Below, piece after piece: positions 5,637 through 6,119 of a DNA stretch of 6,119 nucleotides. This DNA is from Marinagarivorans sp. UBA5868. Lineage in GTDB: Bacteria > Pseudomonadota > Gammaproteobacteria > Pseudomonadales > Cellvibrionaceae. Below the pieces are notes generated by a model. The model saw only the letters and a program-made list of their open reading frames with translations, was not told the origin of the DNA and ran no database searches. The stretch lies in assembly GCA_002432095.1 (NCBI GenBank), contig DJFQ01000027.1:1-6119 (forward strand). Direction: 5' to 3'. The translations under genes were made by a program, and so were the position numbers. Within the stretch, counting starts at the first letter, position 1; each line of letters opens with the position of its first letter.

Positions 5637-6119
5637 ACCGGCTCCGGTGGAGCCGTCTCGGTCGACGGCGGCCAAAGCAGTATTGCAGGCGGTGATGGCG
5701 CCAAGCGCCGAGCCGCCGCACCCGACACCTCCGCCCGTTGCGCCCGCTCGAACAGAATCGCCGGCTAACATCCCGTTAAAGGCGCAAGCGCGTGTGGTGC
5801 AGCCCGACGAGTCACAGATGGCTCCTGAGGCTCAAGCAGCACCTGCGGTTGAGGTCCTAGTTGAAACGGAGATAGCAGTTGAAAGGGAGGCAGTTGAAAG
5901 AGAGGTTGTAATTGAAAGGGAAGTTGTAGTTGAAAAGGATATTGTGGTTGATAAAGAGACTGCCGTTGAAAAGGCTGCTGCAACTGAAACCGTGATCACC
6001 TCTACAGTGCGTTTGGAGGCGCTTGCCCCTCACCACTGGCTCGGCGTTTATCAGGCATTGAATGTTCGCGGCGTTTTGCAAAGCACCGCTTCAAATTGTG
6101 TATTGCTGGAACGGCGTGG
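4465..6119 (+). CDS. dnaX: DNA polymerase III tau (and gamma) clamp-loader subunit, 3'-truncated by window edge
   Basis: The AAA+ subunit loads the beta clamp and, as tau, ties the polymerase to the DnaB helicase. 551 full codons are visible and the frame is open at the edge. GTG 4465 starts the family N-terminus SYQVLARKWRP; an in-frame TGA at 4447 excludes a start further upstream. Seen are Walker A GTRGVGKT (45-52), zinc cysteines C64, C73, C76 and C79, Walker B with D126-E127, sensor 1 near T157, the SRC arginine finger (R169) and sensor 2 R215, all at E. coli numbering. The domain III collar ends near F358. A Pro/Ala/Glu-rich linker (about 360-512) follows, with a hexapeptide repeat at 466-506. 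The start of the polymerase-binding C-terminal domain appears at about 515. A frameshift signal at codons 387-389 should also give gamma. The Shine-Dalgarno is weak. ffs lies just upstream, an arrangement also known in other bacteria. Confidence 0.97.
   Translation, partial: MSYQVLARKWRPRTFREMVGQEHVLKALINALDHNRLHHAYLFTGTRGVGKTTIARILARCLNCEVGISSAPCGECSACREINEGRFIDLIEVDAASRTKVEDTRELLDNVQYAPTRGRFKIYLIDEVHMLSNHSFNALLKTLEEPPAHVKFLLATTDPQKLPITILSRCLQFNLKNMSPERIVQHLQHVLQEEMVPFDEAALWQLARSADGSMRDALSLTDQAIAFGSGKVASTDVSAMLGAIDHKLIEQLMGALIDGDGASLLKAVAHFAEQSPDYHGALGDLITLLHRIAIAQALPDALDNSYGDREQILKFAMALAPEDVQLFYQTGLLGRRDLPLAPDPRSGFEMTLLRMLAFKPQGVVDVPTQHLVAAASASGGIGEGTSAKKSEPAPVEPSRSTAAKAVLQAVMAPSAEPPHPTPPPVAPARTESPANIPLKAQARVVQPDESQMAPEAQAAPAVEVLVETEIAVEREAVEREVVIEREVVVEKDIVVDKETAVEKAAATETVITSTVRLEALAPHHWLGVYQALNVRGVLQSTASNCVLLERR
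5608..5655 (+). promoter_or_regulatory. Programmed -1 ribosomal frameshift signal
   Basis: Four elements are in order. An internal Shine-Dalgarno-like GGGGAGGG (5608-5615) has its GGAGG ending 10 nt before the slip site. The heptamer A AAA AAG (5625-5631) is read GCA AAA AAG in the zero frame, the phase needed for slippage. A 7-nt spacer follows. Then comes a stem CGGCTCC (5639-5645) with GGAGCCG (5649-5655), seven perfect pairs around a GGU loop. The -1 frame meets TGA at 5634-5636. The arrangement matches the well-studied E. coli dnaX signal. An alternative hairpin CCGTC (5653-5657) with GACGG (5664-5668) competes. Confidence 0.85.
5860..5982 (+). repeat. Degenerate 18-bp / hexapeptide repeat in the dnaX tau linker
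   Basis: Residues 466-506 form about seven units of the pattern V-E-(R/K)-E-x-x: VETEIA, VEREA (one residue short), VEREVV, IEREVV, VEKDIV, VDKETA, VEKAAA. The DNA units, built on GTTGAAAGGGAG-like sequence, are purine-rich and have diverged. The tract is strongly charged with alternating Val, and lies between the collar and the C-terminal domain, downstream of the frameshift site. Confidence 0.9.

Noticed and set aside
1..6119. CRISPR arrays, tRNA or rRNA genes, insertion sequences, integrases
   Set aside because: None was recognised on either strand; the only repeats are the short local ones listed.

Overview
The window looks like chromosomal DNA of a gammaproteobacterium. The DnaX N-terminus and its zinc/AAA+ residues match the Escherichia coli numbering exactly, the 4.5S RNA is of the small gammaproteobacterial type, and serA is the short ACT-domain form common in Pseudomonas-like marine and soil lineages. 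A relative of the Cellvibrio/Pseudomonas group is plausible, but the genus cannot be fixed from the sequence alone. All genes lie on the + strand.

Layout. (1) Positions 2-991: the 3' part of a D-3-phosphoglycerate dehydrogenase gene (serA, first step of serine synthesis), cut by the window edge, followed by an intergenic stretch with a perfect 8-bp hairpin. (2) Positions 1076-4109: a three-gene copper-resistance cluster. It consists of a small secreted His/Cys-containing CopL-like protein, a Tat-exported multicopper oxidase (CopA), and an outer-membrane beta-barrel (CopB) whose start overlaps the copA stop (ATGA). (3) Positions 4110-4464: a 355-nt stretch without protein genes. It holds three copies of a 13-bp repeat that includes the copB stop codon, a promoter, the 4.5S signal recognition particle RNA (ffs), and a TATAAT promoter. 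(4) Positions 4465-6119: dnaX (DNA polymerase III tau/gamma clamp-loader subunit), open at the right edge.

How the genes work together. CopL-CopA-CopB form one functional unit acting outside the cytoplasm: CopA oxidises or binds periplasmic copper, CopB acts in the outer membrane, and the CopL-like protein probably senses or binds copper and influences expression. It sits between housekeeping genes (serA on one side, ffs-dnaX on the other), so it may be a transferable insert, although no mobile-element ends are visible.

The most interesting signal is inside dnaX. At 5608-5655 there is a complete E. coli-type programmed -1 frameshift cassette: a Shine-Dalgarno-like GGAGG, 10 nt, the heptamer A AAA AAG in the correct frame, a 7-nt spacer and a 7-bp stem-loop, with a -1 frame stop one codon after the heptamer. 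It should yield a gamma subunit of about 390 residues beside full-length tau. Downstream, in the tau-only linker, is an unusual run of about seven charged hexapeptide repeats (consensus VEREVV).
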